Shown here one piece after another: positions 26,401-35,100 of a DNA stretch of 64,000 nucleotides (the first letter of the stretch is position 1; every line of letters starts with the position of its first letter). Source of the stretch: UBA11524 sp965646445 (GTDB lineage Bacteria; Bacillota; Clostridia; Christensenellales; Aristaeellaceae). Both the position numbers and the translations under genes were made by a program. Where the stretch lies: the NCBI GenBank assembly GCA_965646445.1, contig CBFFZW010000010.1:16210-80209 (forward strand), given 5' to 3'. Under the pieces are notes generated by a model. The model did not search any database. It saw only the letters and a list, made by a program, of their open reading frames with translations, and was not told the origin of the DNA.

Positions 26401-26430
26401 TCGACAAAGTGGCTCACGCCACTTTGTCGA
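26401..26430. repeat. Perfect 13-bp inverted repeat upstream of the M20 peptidase gene
   Basis: TCGACAAAGTGGC (26401-26413) and GCCACTTTGTCGA (26418-26430) are separated by TCAC. No T-run follows. It lies 35 bp before the M20 start, in a 201-bp gap that otherwise contains no gene. It may be an operator or an RNA hairpin. Confidence 0.65.
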
Positions 26431-26465
26431 CATTATCGGCCCGAAGGCCTGAGAGGGAGGAACCC

Positions 26466-27731
26466 ATGGAATTTACCGTCAGCCAACCCGTACAAGCCGC
26501 GCTGGAAAACCTGCTGGCCATGGATGAAGTCGCGGACGCCCTGAATTGGATTCAGAAGGATCACGCCCGGTGCATCAGCGAGCAGAAGCGGCTGACCTGC
26601 GTGGAGGCGCCCAGCTTTCATGAGGAGGCCCGGGCGGAGGTTTATGCCGTCATGTTCCGCGACCTGGGGCTGAAGGATGTCCGCATCGACCAGGGCGGCA
26701 ACGTTCTTGGCCTGCGCAAGGGCCAGGGCGGCGGCCCCCGTATCCTGGTGGAAGCCCACATGGACACGGTCTTCCCCCTGGGCAGTGTGGGCGGCGTGGA
26801 GGAAGAGAACGGCTTTCTCTTCGCCCCCGGCATCAGCGACGATACCCGCGGTCTGGCCGTCATCCTGTCCGTCATCCGGGCGCTGGATGTCTGCGGCATT
26901 CAGACCAAGGGCGACCTGCTCTTTGCCGGAACCACCCGGGAGGAGGGGATGGGCGGCATGGAGGGCATCAAGGCCCTGCTGGACGAGCAGCAGGGGAAAA
27001 TTGACGCCTGCATCAGCATCGACAGCGCCAGCATGGCCACCATCATTTATGAAGCCACGGGCCTTCGGACGGCGGAGATCACCTTCCACGGCATCGGCGG
27101 GCACGCCTTCGGCGCCTTTGGTCAGGTGGCCAATCCCCTCCACGCGGCGGCCCGGGCCGTGGCGAAGATCGCTGACCTGCAGGTGCCCCTTGCGCCCAAG
27201 ACCACCTTCTGCGTATCCAACTTTCACGCGGGCAACGACGCCGGCGTCCACGCCATTCCGCCCTCCGCCTGCATCAAGATCAATTACCGCTCCAACGACG
27301 CCGCGCTGCTGGAAGCCCTCGATGAGCAGATTTACCGCGCCGTCCAGGAGGCCTGCGACGAGGAAACCGCCCGCTGGGGTCAGGATACCATCACCTGGGA
27401 AAGCCGCGTCCTGTGCGACATTCCCGCCGGCAGCCAAAGCCTCCACGAGCCTGTGGTGGAGGGCCTGTACGCGGTGCTGAAAAAGATGGGCCTTCAGCCG
27501 GTATTTCAGCGGGGCGGGGCCACCAATTGCAGCATCGCCATCACGCGGAAGCTCCCGGCGGTGTGCCTCGGCACCTGCTACTGCCCTGGGGGAGAGGTTA
27601 TCAACACCATGGATCACACCTTGGAGGAACGCTTCCCCATCGCCGGGGCGTACAAGGGCGTTCAGGCGGCGCTGCTGACGGCGCTGCTCTGCGCGGGCGC
27701 CGGGAAGGAGCCGTCCATCCTCGGCGTCTGA
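26466..27731 (+). CDS. M20 family zinc metallopeptidase/aminoacylase
   Basis: A 421-residue cytoplasmic protein starting at 26466 behind GGGAGG. It has the M20 metal-binding motifs: AHMDTVFPLG, GISDDTRGLA (bridging aspartate), TREEGMGGMEG (catalytic glutamate and zinc ligand) and a final MDHTLEE histidine. The middle dimerisation domain contains GIGGHAFGAFG. Members are di/tripeptidases, deacylases and N-acyl amino acid hydrolases. Neighbouring deacylases suggest amide-bond removal from a glycoconjugate, but peptide cleavage is equally possible. Confidence 0.9.
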   Translation: MEFTVSQPVQAALENLLAMDEVADALNWIQKDHARCISEQKRLTCVEAPSFHEEARAEVYAVMFRDLGLKDVRIDQGGNVLGLRKGQGGGPRILVEAHMDTVFPLGSVGGVEEENGFLFAPGISDDTRGLAVILSVIRALDVCGIQTKGDLLFAGTTREEGMGGMEGIKALLDEQQGKIDACISIDSASMATIIYEATGLRTAEITFHGIGGHAFGAFGQVANPLHAAARAVAKIADLQVPLAPKTTFCVSNFHAGNDAGVHAIPPSACIKINYRSNDAALLEALDEQIYRAVQEACDEETARWGQDTITWESRVLCDIPAGSQSLHEPVVEGLYAVLKKMGLQPVFQRGGATNCSIAITRKLPAVCLGTCYCPGGEVINTMDHTLEERFPIAGAYKGVQAALLTALLCAGAGKEPSILGV

Positions 27732-27773
27732 TCCTGCTGATCTGATCTGCTTACAGCGAAGGAGTATCACCCC

Positions 27774-29087
27774 ATGACGCTTTCGGTCTATGAGACGCCG
27801 GAATACCGCCGCTCCAGGAGCGGCTACCGGTGGTTCTGTATGCTGGAATACTTCGTGTCGATGCTGGTTTCCGACGTGTATCTGTTCAAGCTGCTGACCT
27901 ACATCGGCCTGAGCGACAGCAGCATCGGCATTGTGTCCTCGCTGGTCACCATCGCCAGCCTGTTCCAGCTTTTTTCCCTGCAGCTTGTCAGGAAAATCCG
28001 CAACGTGAAGCGGTGGGTCATCACCGCCTGCATGTCCAGCCAATCCATCTTTGTGCTGCTGTACACGCTGCCCTTCCTGCCGCTGGCTGTGCACACCAAG
28101 ACCATCCTGATCTACGGCGGCATCCTGCTGGCGTATCTGTTCAATTATTCCATGGCGTCCATCGTGTTCCTGTGGGCCAACGCCTTTGTGGATCCCCACA
28201 AGCGCGCCACTTATTCCGCCGAGAAGGAAATGATGTCCCTCATGGGGGGCATGATCTTCACCTTCATCCTGGGCATGATGATGGACAGGTTTGAGCTGAT
28301 GGGCCGCCTGACGGACTCCTTTGCCTTCATCATCATCCTGGGCATGGTCATCAACCTTTGCAGCTTCGCGGCGCTGATGCGCATCAACAGCCGCTGGGAG
28401 CGCAGGGAACGCACAGCCGCCGAACCGTCCATCCGGGAGGTATTGACGGCGCTGATGACGAACCGGGGCTATCGCCATGTGGTGACGCTGTCGGTGATGT
28501 GGAACTGCGCGCAGTACTTCACCGTGGGCTTTCTGGGTAGCTACAAGAGCAAGGAGCTGATGCTGAGCATCGGCACGGTGCAGCTCATCAACATCGCGGG
28601 CAACTTTTTCCGCTTCTTCCTGTCCAAGCCTCTTGGGCGATATGCCGACCGCACCTCCTACGCCCGGTGTATTGAAATGGCGCTGTACATTGCCGCCGTC
28701 AGCTTCCTGGCAGCAGCCTTCGCCACGCCGACCATGCGGTGGTTCATCGCGGTGTTCACCATCCTGCTGTCCATCAGCCAGGCCGGCGTTGCACAGAATC
28801 TGATGAACATCCTCTACGATTATGTCCCGGTGGAATACTTCGTCCAGGCGTCCTCCATCCGAAACTGCGTCAGCGGCGCGCTGGGTTTCGTGGCTTCCCT
28901 GGCCGGCAGCTGGGTGCTGAACCTGATCCAGGGGCAGGGCAATCAGCTTTTCGGCGTGACCGTCTACGGACAGCAGCTGATGGCGGGGCTTTCCTTCGTC
29001 CTCACTGTGGCGACGGCGCTGTACGTCCGCGCGACCATGGTCAGACGAGCCAGCACCGGGCAGGAGAAGGAAAGGATCAAAGCATAA
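27774..29087 (+). CDS. Major facilitator superfamily transporter
   Basis: A 437-residue membrane protein with about twelve hydrophobic segments in two halves and a basic loop between them (RINSRWERRERT). The start lies 42 bp behind the M20 gene and has CGAAGGAG upstream. It is the last gene of the cluster and is followed at once by a terminator. The substrate may be a sugar, peptide or pathway product. Confidence 0.88.
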   Translation: MTLSVYETPEYRRSRSGYRWFCMLEYFVSMLVSDVYLFKLLTYIGLSDSSIGIVSSLVTIASLFQLFSLQLVRKIRNVKRWVITACMSSQSIFVLLYTLPFLPLAVHTKTILIYGGILLAYLFNYSMASIVFLWANAFVDPHKRATYSAEKEMMSLMGGMIFTFILGMMMDRFELMGRLTDSFAFIIILGMVINLCSFAALMRINSRWERRERTAAEPSIREVLTALMTNRGYRHVVTLSVMWNCAQYFTVGFLGSYKSKELMLSIGTVQLINIAGNFFRFFLSKPLGRYADRTSYARCIEMALYIAAVSFLAAAFATPTMRWFIAVFTILLSISQAGVAQNLMNILYDYVPVEYFVQASSIRNCVSGALGFVASLAGSWVLNLIQGQGNQLFGVTVYGQQLMAGLSFVLTVATALYVRATMVRRASTGQEKERIKA

Positions 29088-29089
29088 CG

Positions 29090-29123
29090 AAAAGCGGCCC
29101 GCATCAGCAGCGAGCCGCTTTTT
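29090..29123 (+). terminator. Rho-independent terminator of the catabolic cluster
   Basis: AAAAGCGGC (29090-29098) pairs with GCCGCTTTT (29114-29122), with T residues following. It separates the cluster from the origin region. Confidence 0.85.
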
Positions 29124-29248
29124 CACCTCCATATACCTTTATATTCATCACCAATCATCATCAGCCTCATCCATTCCCCGCCTGTTGACATCAGGTTGAT
29201 AACCGTCTTGCGCCATTCGCCCAAAACCAGCGTTTTCCTGCCTTTTTC

Positions 29249-29572
29249 TTATCCACAGCCCCTTATCCACAGGGTGTTGGTTCTGTGTACAGTCATCGGC
29301 ACAGGGGAATAGCGCCCGGCCGTCCGCGGCCCTCAGCATGGAAAAAAGCATCATTTTTATTCATCGCATCCATGGCAAAGGCAGGATATTTCGCCCCCGG
29401 CATGGAATATAGTGAGGTACACGGCTTTTATCCACCGGCTGAGGGCGGACTTCCACCCCTTATCCACTTTTGGCAGAGGCCGGAAAGCCTGCCATGGCAA
29501 GGGCTTGGAGACTTTTCCACAATGTCCACAGGCCCTACTACGACGACTAATAATAAGTATTCATTAGATTGT
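29249..29572. other. oriC: Putative replication origin (oriC): DnaA boxes plus AT-rich tract before dnaN
   Basis: The 505-bp gap before dnaN has no gene. It holds two perfect DnaA boxes TTATCCACA (29249-29257 and 29263-29271), near matches TTATCCACC (29428-29436), TTATCCACT (29460-29468) and TTTTCCACA (29513-29521), all on the same strand, and a short AT-rich stretch (about 29547-29572) that could unwind. dnaN and recF follow. dnaA, normally on the other side of such a region in Bacillota, is absent; an MFS gene is there instead. Two parS sites 2.5 and 6 kb away support origin proximity. Confidence 0.72.
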
Positions 29573-29592
29573 GTATCAGAGAGGATGATCCC

Positions 29593-30708
29593 ATGCAATT
29601 TACGATGAACGCCCAGGATTTGCTGGATGGACTCAACACCGTTACGCGCGCGCTGGCGGCCCGGCCTGCCAAACAGATTCTTGAGGGCGTACTGGTGGAA
29701 GCCTCCCCGGAAGGGATCAACCTCACCTGCTCGGACGGAAGCCTGACCATTGAAAGCGTATTGAACGCGGATGTCCGGGAGCCCGGCAGAGTCGTTCTGC
29801 CCGGCAAGCTGCTGACGGAGCTGGTGCGCAAGCTGCCCGGCGGCATGGTGACCATCAAGGTCAACGAGAACCATTCCGCGTCCATCCATTGCATGTCCTC
29901 CAAGAGCAACCTGGCGGGCATGAACCCCATGGAATACCCGGAAATGGCTGAGGTCGAGAACGGCACCACCATCAAGATTCCCCAGAACAAGCTGAAGGAA
30001 ATGATCAGCCGGGTGGTCTTCGCCATTGCCACGGATGAAAGTCGGCAGATCCTGACGGGCTGCCTGCTGGAAATCGTGCGGGACGAGGCTCGGCTGGTGG
30101 CCCTGGACGGCTTCCGTCTGGCCATGCAGAAGGTCTTCCAGCCCTTTGAGCTGCCCGAGGGCATGGAAACCCTCAAGGCTGTCATTCCGGGCCGCGTGCT
30201 CAACGAGCTGAGCAAGATTCTGCCGGAGGAGGAGGAATTCTGCACCCTGCTGATGGGCAAGACCCGGATGCAGGCCACCTTCGGCAATACTCGGCTGTCC
30301 ACGGTGCTGCTGGCGGGCGAATACATCGACTACCGCAAAATTCTGCCCCCGGCCTTCAAGACCCAAGCCATGGCGGACAGGGCGGCCGTTCAGAACGCCA
30401 TCGACCGCGCCAGCCTGATGGCCAGGGAGGGCAAGAACAACCTCATTCGAATGCGCTTTGCCGACAACAGCCTGCTGATTACCTCCAACGCGGAGTTGGG
30501 CGACGTCCGGGAGGAAATGGACGCCACGCTGTCCGGCGAGCCCATTGAGATTGCCTTCAACGCCAAGTACATCACCGACGTCATCCGCAACATCAGCGAA
30601 GATGACCTCTGCATGAAGTTCAACAGCAGCGTCAGCCCCTGCGTGGTGTGCCCCAAGGAAGGGGAGGGCTATCTGTACCTGATTCTGCCTGTGAGGGTGT
30701 TCCAGTAA
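29593..30708 (+). CDS. dnaN: DNA polymerase III beta subunit (sliding clamp)
   Basis: A 371-residue protein of normal clamp length, with three clamp domains of about 120 residues. Conserved segments include LVRKLPGG, AEVENGTT, LDGFRLA, FNAKYITDV and the C-terminal LILPVRVFQ. The start at 29593 (MQFTMNAQD) is chosen because an upstream in-frame ATG lacks family support; GAGAGG lies 8 bases before it. It tethers DNA polymerase III to DNA. The gene is 16 bp before recF. Confidence 0.97.
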   Translation: MQFTMNAQDLLDGLNTVTRALAARPAKQILEGVLVEASPEGINLTCSDGSLTIESVLNADVREPGRVVLPGKLLTELVRKLPGGMVTIKVNENHSASIHCMSSKSNLAGMNPMEYPEMAEVENGTTIKIPQNKLKEMISRVVFAIATDESRQILTGCLLEIVRDEARLVALDGFRLAMQKVFQPFELPEGMETLKAVIPGRVLNELSKILPEEEEFCTLLMGKTRMQATFGNTRLSTVLLAGEYIDYRKILPPAFKTQAMADRAAVQNAIDRASLMAREGKNNLIRMRFADNSLLITSNAELGDVREEMDATLSGEPIEIAFNAKYITDVIRNISEDDLCMKFNSSVSPCVVCPKEGEGYLYLILPVRVFQ

Positions 30709-30724
30709 CGGGACGAAAACGGCT

Positions 30725-31891
30725 ATGTTGATCGAAGAAATCAAGCTGCATGATTTCCGTAATTACGGGGAGCTGACGCTTCGCCCTCATCCGGGGGTGA
30801 ACCTGCTCTTCGGTCAGAACGGCTCCGGCAAAACCAATCTGCTGGAAGCCGTTCATTATTGTGCCCTGGGCCGCAGCCACCGCACCAGCATGGATCGGGA
30901 GGTGGTGCGCAAGGGCGCGGAAATGGCCGCCGTGGGCGTCACGGTGCGGGGAGAAAGCAGCCGCTGCCAAATCGCGGTGAAGCTGACGCCGGGGGAGAGC
31001 CGGAAGAAGCAGGTTTTCCTGGATCGCAAACGGGCGCCCAGGCTGTCGGATATGATGGGTCGGCTCCAATGCGTCATCTTCTCCCCGGAGGACCTGATGC
31101 TCGTCAAGGAGGGCCCCGCCGTCCGCCGCCGCTTTGTGGACATGATGCTCAGCCAGCTTTCCACCTCCTACTTTGTGGCGCTGCAGCAGTACAGCAAGGC
31201 CCTGGAGCAGCGCAACGCCATCCTGCGCCAGTGCAAAAAGTCCGGCAAAACGGACGCGGGGATGATCGCGGTGTTTGAGGAGGCCATGGCCGCGCCGTGC
31301 CAGGTCATCATTCCGATGCGACGGAAAATCCTGGCGCTGACGGCGGACATCGCGGCGGAGCAGTACCGCGCCATCAGCGGAAGGCCCGAGGAGGCCTTTT
31401 CCATGCGTTACATGGGCTGCCTGGAGGGCGAGAACATCCCCGAACGGATGCGCCGCCAGTGGGAGCAGGGGCGCAGGGAGGATATGATCAGAGGCGGCAC
31501 CGGCTTCGGCATCCACCGGGAGGACATCGGTCTGACGCTCCACGGCCGGGAGATGAAGCTGTTCGCCTCCCAGGGGCAGATTCGCACGGCGGCGTTGTCC
31601 ATGAAGCTGGCTCAGCTGGAGGTGTGCAGGCAGGTCACGGGCACCACCCCCGTGCTGCTGCTGGATGATGTGATGAGCGAGCTGGACATGACGAGGCGGA
31701 CGCGGCTGCTGAAGGAAATCAGCGGCGTGCAGACCTTTGTCACCTGCACGGATGAAAGCGACCTGGACGGCTGCGACGACCGCCGGAGCTATCGGGTGCG
31801 GATGACGGCGGAGGGCATGGCGTCCATCTGCGAAACAAGCAGCGGCCAGCCGGTGCAGGCGAGAATATTGGAGGATCCAGATTTTACATAA
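30725..31891 (+). CDS. recF: DNA replication and repair protein RecF
   Basis: A 388-residue SMC-like ATPase. The Walker A motif GQNGSGKT is at 30-37, the signature-like segment near FASQGQIRTAALSMK, and Walker B/D-loop LLLDDVMSELD in the C-terminal part. RecF helps load RecA at single-strand gaps. The gene follows dnaN by 16 bp and ends at a terminator. The usual small S4-domain gene (yaaA type) between dnaN and recF is absent. Confidence 0.96.
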   Translation: MLIEEIKLHDFRNYGELTLRPHPGVNLLFGQNGSGKTNLLEAVHYCALGRSHRTSMDREVVRKGAEMAAVGVTVRGESSRCQIAVKLTPGESRKKQVFLDRKRAPRLSDMMGRLQCVIFSPEDLMLVKEGPAVRRRFVDMMLSQLSTSYFVALQQYSKALEQRNAILRQCKKSGKTDAGMIAVFEEAMAAPCQVIIPMRRKILALTADIAAEQYRAISGRPEEAFSMRYMGCLEGENIPERMRRQWEQGRREDMIRGGTGFGIHREDIGLTLHGREMKLFASQGQIRTAALSMKLAQLEVCRQVTGTTPVLLLDDVMSELDMTRRTRLLKEISGVQTFVTCTDESDLDGCDDRRSYRVRMTAEGMASICETSSGQPVQARILEDPDFT

Positions 31892-31897
31892 CGTAAG

Positions 31898-31937
31898 AGC
31901 GCGGAAGGCTGAAAACATCGGTCGACCGCGCTTTTTT
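31898..31937 (+). terminator. Rho-independent terminator after recF
   Basis: AGCGCGG (31898-31904) pairs with CCGCGCT (31926-31932), followed by a run of T. It closes the dnaN-recF unit. Confidence 0.85.
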
Positions 31938-32034
31938 GATGCCGCCATGAAAACGCCGATGCAAATAAAAGATGGGAATCTGATCGTGCGGGCATGATTT
32001 GAATTGATTTCAGCGCATTGAAGCCGAAAAAGCC

Positions 32035-32064
32035 TTGACATCGTTAATACTTCAAAAAGATAAT
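32035..32064 (+). promoter_or_regulatory. Probable promoter upstream of addA, in an AT-rich tract
   Basis: TTGACA (32035-32040) and GATAAT (32059-32064) are 18 bases apart. The tract 32,040-32,100 is strikingly AT-rich for this genome, and no gene lies in the 301-bp gap 31,892-32,192. Confidence 0.55.
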
Positions 32065-32121
32065 TATAATAAAATCATAATAATATGGTACAAAATAGAA
32101 AAGGAGATGAAAACGCTGTAT

Positions 32122-32137
32122 TGTTTCACGTGAAACA
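32122..32137. other. parS: parS site (ParB-binding), perfect palindrome
   Basis: TGTTTCACGTGAAACA is the palindromic parS consensus bound by ParB/Spo0J. It lies 55 bp before addA and 2.5 kb from dnaN. parS sites cluster near chromosome origins. Confidence 0.93.
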
Positions 32138-32192
32138 TGCTTTTCGTCTCTTGTCATCTGTGGTACAATAAAAAGAGAAAGGGGGAGTTGCC

Positions 32193-35100
32193 GTGCCAAG
32201 CTGGACGAGGGAGCAGCGCCAGGCCATCAGCGCGCGAAACCACACCATCCTGGTCAGCGCCGCCGCGGGCTCCGGCAAGACCGCCGTGCTGGTGGAGCGC
32301 ATCATGACGCTGCTCCGGGAGGGGGCGAGGCTGAATCGGATGCTGATCGTCACCTTTACCCGGGCGGCGGCGGCGGAAATGCGTCAGCGGCTGAATCAGC
32401 GTCTGTTGTCGGAAAGCCGGAATGACCCCGACACCATGGGCCAGGCGCTGGACGATCTGGAGAGCGCGGAAATTTCCACCATTCACGCCTTTTGTCAGAA
32501 GGTGCTGAAAAACAGCTTCCAGGCGGTGGGGATCGACCCTCTGTCCCGCATCGCCGAGGAAAAGCAGACGGACATCCTGTTTGAGGAGGCCTTTCAGCAG
32601 GCCATGAATGAGCTGCTGGATCAGCCGGAACAGGCTGATTTTCAGGCCTTCGCCTCGTCCTTCAGTCAGAAGGACATTCAGGACATGACCGGACAGCTGT
32701 ATAAGTTTCTCATGTCCCTGCCGCAGCCGTTCGATTGGCTGGATGAGAAAATCGGTTTGCTCAGCCTGGAGGAGCTGGCAGAACACCCGTGGTATCAGGT
32801 ACTGGTGGCCCAGGGACGGCGCCAATTGGAAGGCATCAGCGTTTTGCTGGCAGCTCAGGATAAGCTGTTTGAGGATGCCAAGGCCGTGGAGGCGCTGCGC
32901 GTCACATGGCAGGCGGATGGACAGGGATATCAGCGGCTGATGGCGCTGGCGAAGCAGTCACCCCGTGAAATGGCGGAGGGACTGGCGACCTTCGCCCTCA
33001 CCAAGGCAGTCACCTGCCGCGGGCTGACGGACGAGCAGAAGCAGTGGCAGAAGCAGTACAACACCCTGCGGACGAAGATCAAGACCATCATCAAGGAAAC
33101 GGCCGACAGTCTGATGCTAAATGAAGATAAAGTTCGTCGGGAATGGGCGGTTATTCAGACCCATTTGAGGGGCCTGGCGGTGCTGACCCGGCGAACGGAG
33201 GCCTATTTTGCGGAGGCCAAGCGGCAGCGAAGCTATCTGGACTTCAGCGATCTGGAACAAATGGCGCTGGCGGTGCTGTCGGATGAAGCCTACCGGGAAG
33301 CGCTTCAGGGGGAGTATGACCACATTTTCGTGGACGAATGTCAGGACGTTTCCGCGGTGCAGGACGCCATTTTGCAGAGCATTCACGGGGAACACAGCTG
33401 CATGTTCATGGTCGGGGACGTGAAGCAGAGCATTTACCGCTTCCGCAAGGCGGAACCGCGCTTGTTCCTGCATCGGATGCTGACGTACAGCGATGAGGAC
33501 GACGCCCGGGAGAGGCGGATTTTCCTGCAAAAGAACTTCCGCAGCCGCACGAATATCCTGGAAGGGACGAACATCGTCTTCCGCAAGCTCATGCGGGACA
33601 CGGTGACCGAGCTGAACTATACCGCCGCTGAGGAGCTGATTCCGGGCCGGGAGACGGAAAATGATCCGCCCATCGAAATTCATCTGGCGGATGTGGGGGA
33701 TGGCGGCAAGGCTGAGGAGTACGCGGCAGAGGTGCAGATCATCGCCCAACGGATTCAGGCATTGGCGGCAGAGGGCATGGCCTACCGGGACATGGTGATT
33801 CTACTGCCCAAGGTGGCCGGCGTGGGCTCCGCCATGGCCCAGCTGATGCAGGAGCAGGGCATCCCCGTGTACTTCGACGGGTCGGAAAACTACTTCAATC
33901 TGGCGGAGATCACCGCCATGATGGCGCTCCTGCGGCTGCTGGACAACGGCCGTCAGGATATGCCGCTGCTGTCCGTATTGAAAATGCCGCCCTTTCAGCT
34001 TGGCGACCAGGCGCTGGCGGCCATTCGCCTGTGCAAAACAGGGCGCGGCGTCAGCTTCTGCGATGCCTTTGAGGCCTGCTGCCAGGGAGAGGATGAATTG
34101 GCGGCGAGGTGCCGGGCTGTCAGGGAACAGCTGACGGAATGGCGTTTTCGGGGCCAAGTGATGCGACTGACCGACTTTCTGTGGGTGCTGCTGCGGGAAA
34201 CAGGGCTGTACGCGGCCTGTGGGGCGCTGCCGGAGGGCGAGCTGCGGCAGGCCAATTTGCGGATGCTCTGCCAGCGGGCGGCGGAATACGAGGCCAACGG
34301 CGGCGTCACGCTGTCCGGGTTTTTGCGGCAGATGGAGGAACAGCGCCTCAGCGGGGATGATCGCTCCGCCAAGACTCTGGGCGAGGGCGAGAATCTGGTG
34401 CGGATCATGACCATACACAAGAGCAAGGGACTGGAATTTCCCGTGGTATTCTGCGCGAGAATGGGGGAGAAGCTGCACCTGAACCGTCGTTCCGGGCTGA
34501 TGGCCCACAGCCGTCTGGGAGTCAGCTTGCCCTATGTGAACAGGGCGCTGAACATCCGCCGGGAGACCATGGCGGAGGAAGCCTTCGACATTCAGCGCCT
34601 TCTGGACGAAAAGGCGGAGAGGGCGCGTCTTTTGTATGTGGCCATGACCCGCGCCCGGGAGAGGCTGATGCTCATCGGCTGCGCGCCGGAGGAGGGCAGG
34701 CTGACCTGGCGGATGCCGGACAGCGACTACCGCATCTGGGCGGCGGAGAGCATGATGGACTGGGTGATGCAGGTGGTGGCTGACGACGAACAGCAGCATT
34801 TATCCACAGCTTATCAACAGTCGGCAAACCCTTGGCAAATCAGGCTTTGGCGCTATGAGCAGCCTGACGCTGTGGATAAAAAGGCGGATGGCGAGCCTTG
34901 GCGCGCGTGGCTTCACGGGGTGCTGACAAGGCCTGTGGATGCTGCTCCCTGGCCGGAGGAAACGCCGGTTCAGGCCATGCCGCTGAAAACCTCCGTGTCC
35001 AGCTTAGCCAAGAAAAGCGTCCTCCATGATCCGCTGCCTCTGACGGACGCGGAGGAAAACGAGGAAAGCAAGCGGCAGGCTGAGACCATCCTGCTGCCGC

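Noticed and set aside
26433..29132. An 899-codon open frame on the minus strand
   Set aside because: Antisense to the M20 and MFS genes, which have clear motifs; no domain is visible in the antisense protein.
29185..29190. TTGACA upstream of dnaN as a promoter -35
   Set aside because: No acceptable -10 hexamer is found 15-19 bases downstream.
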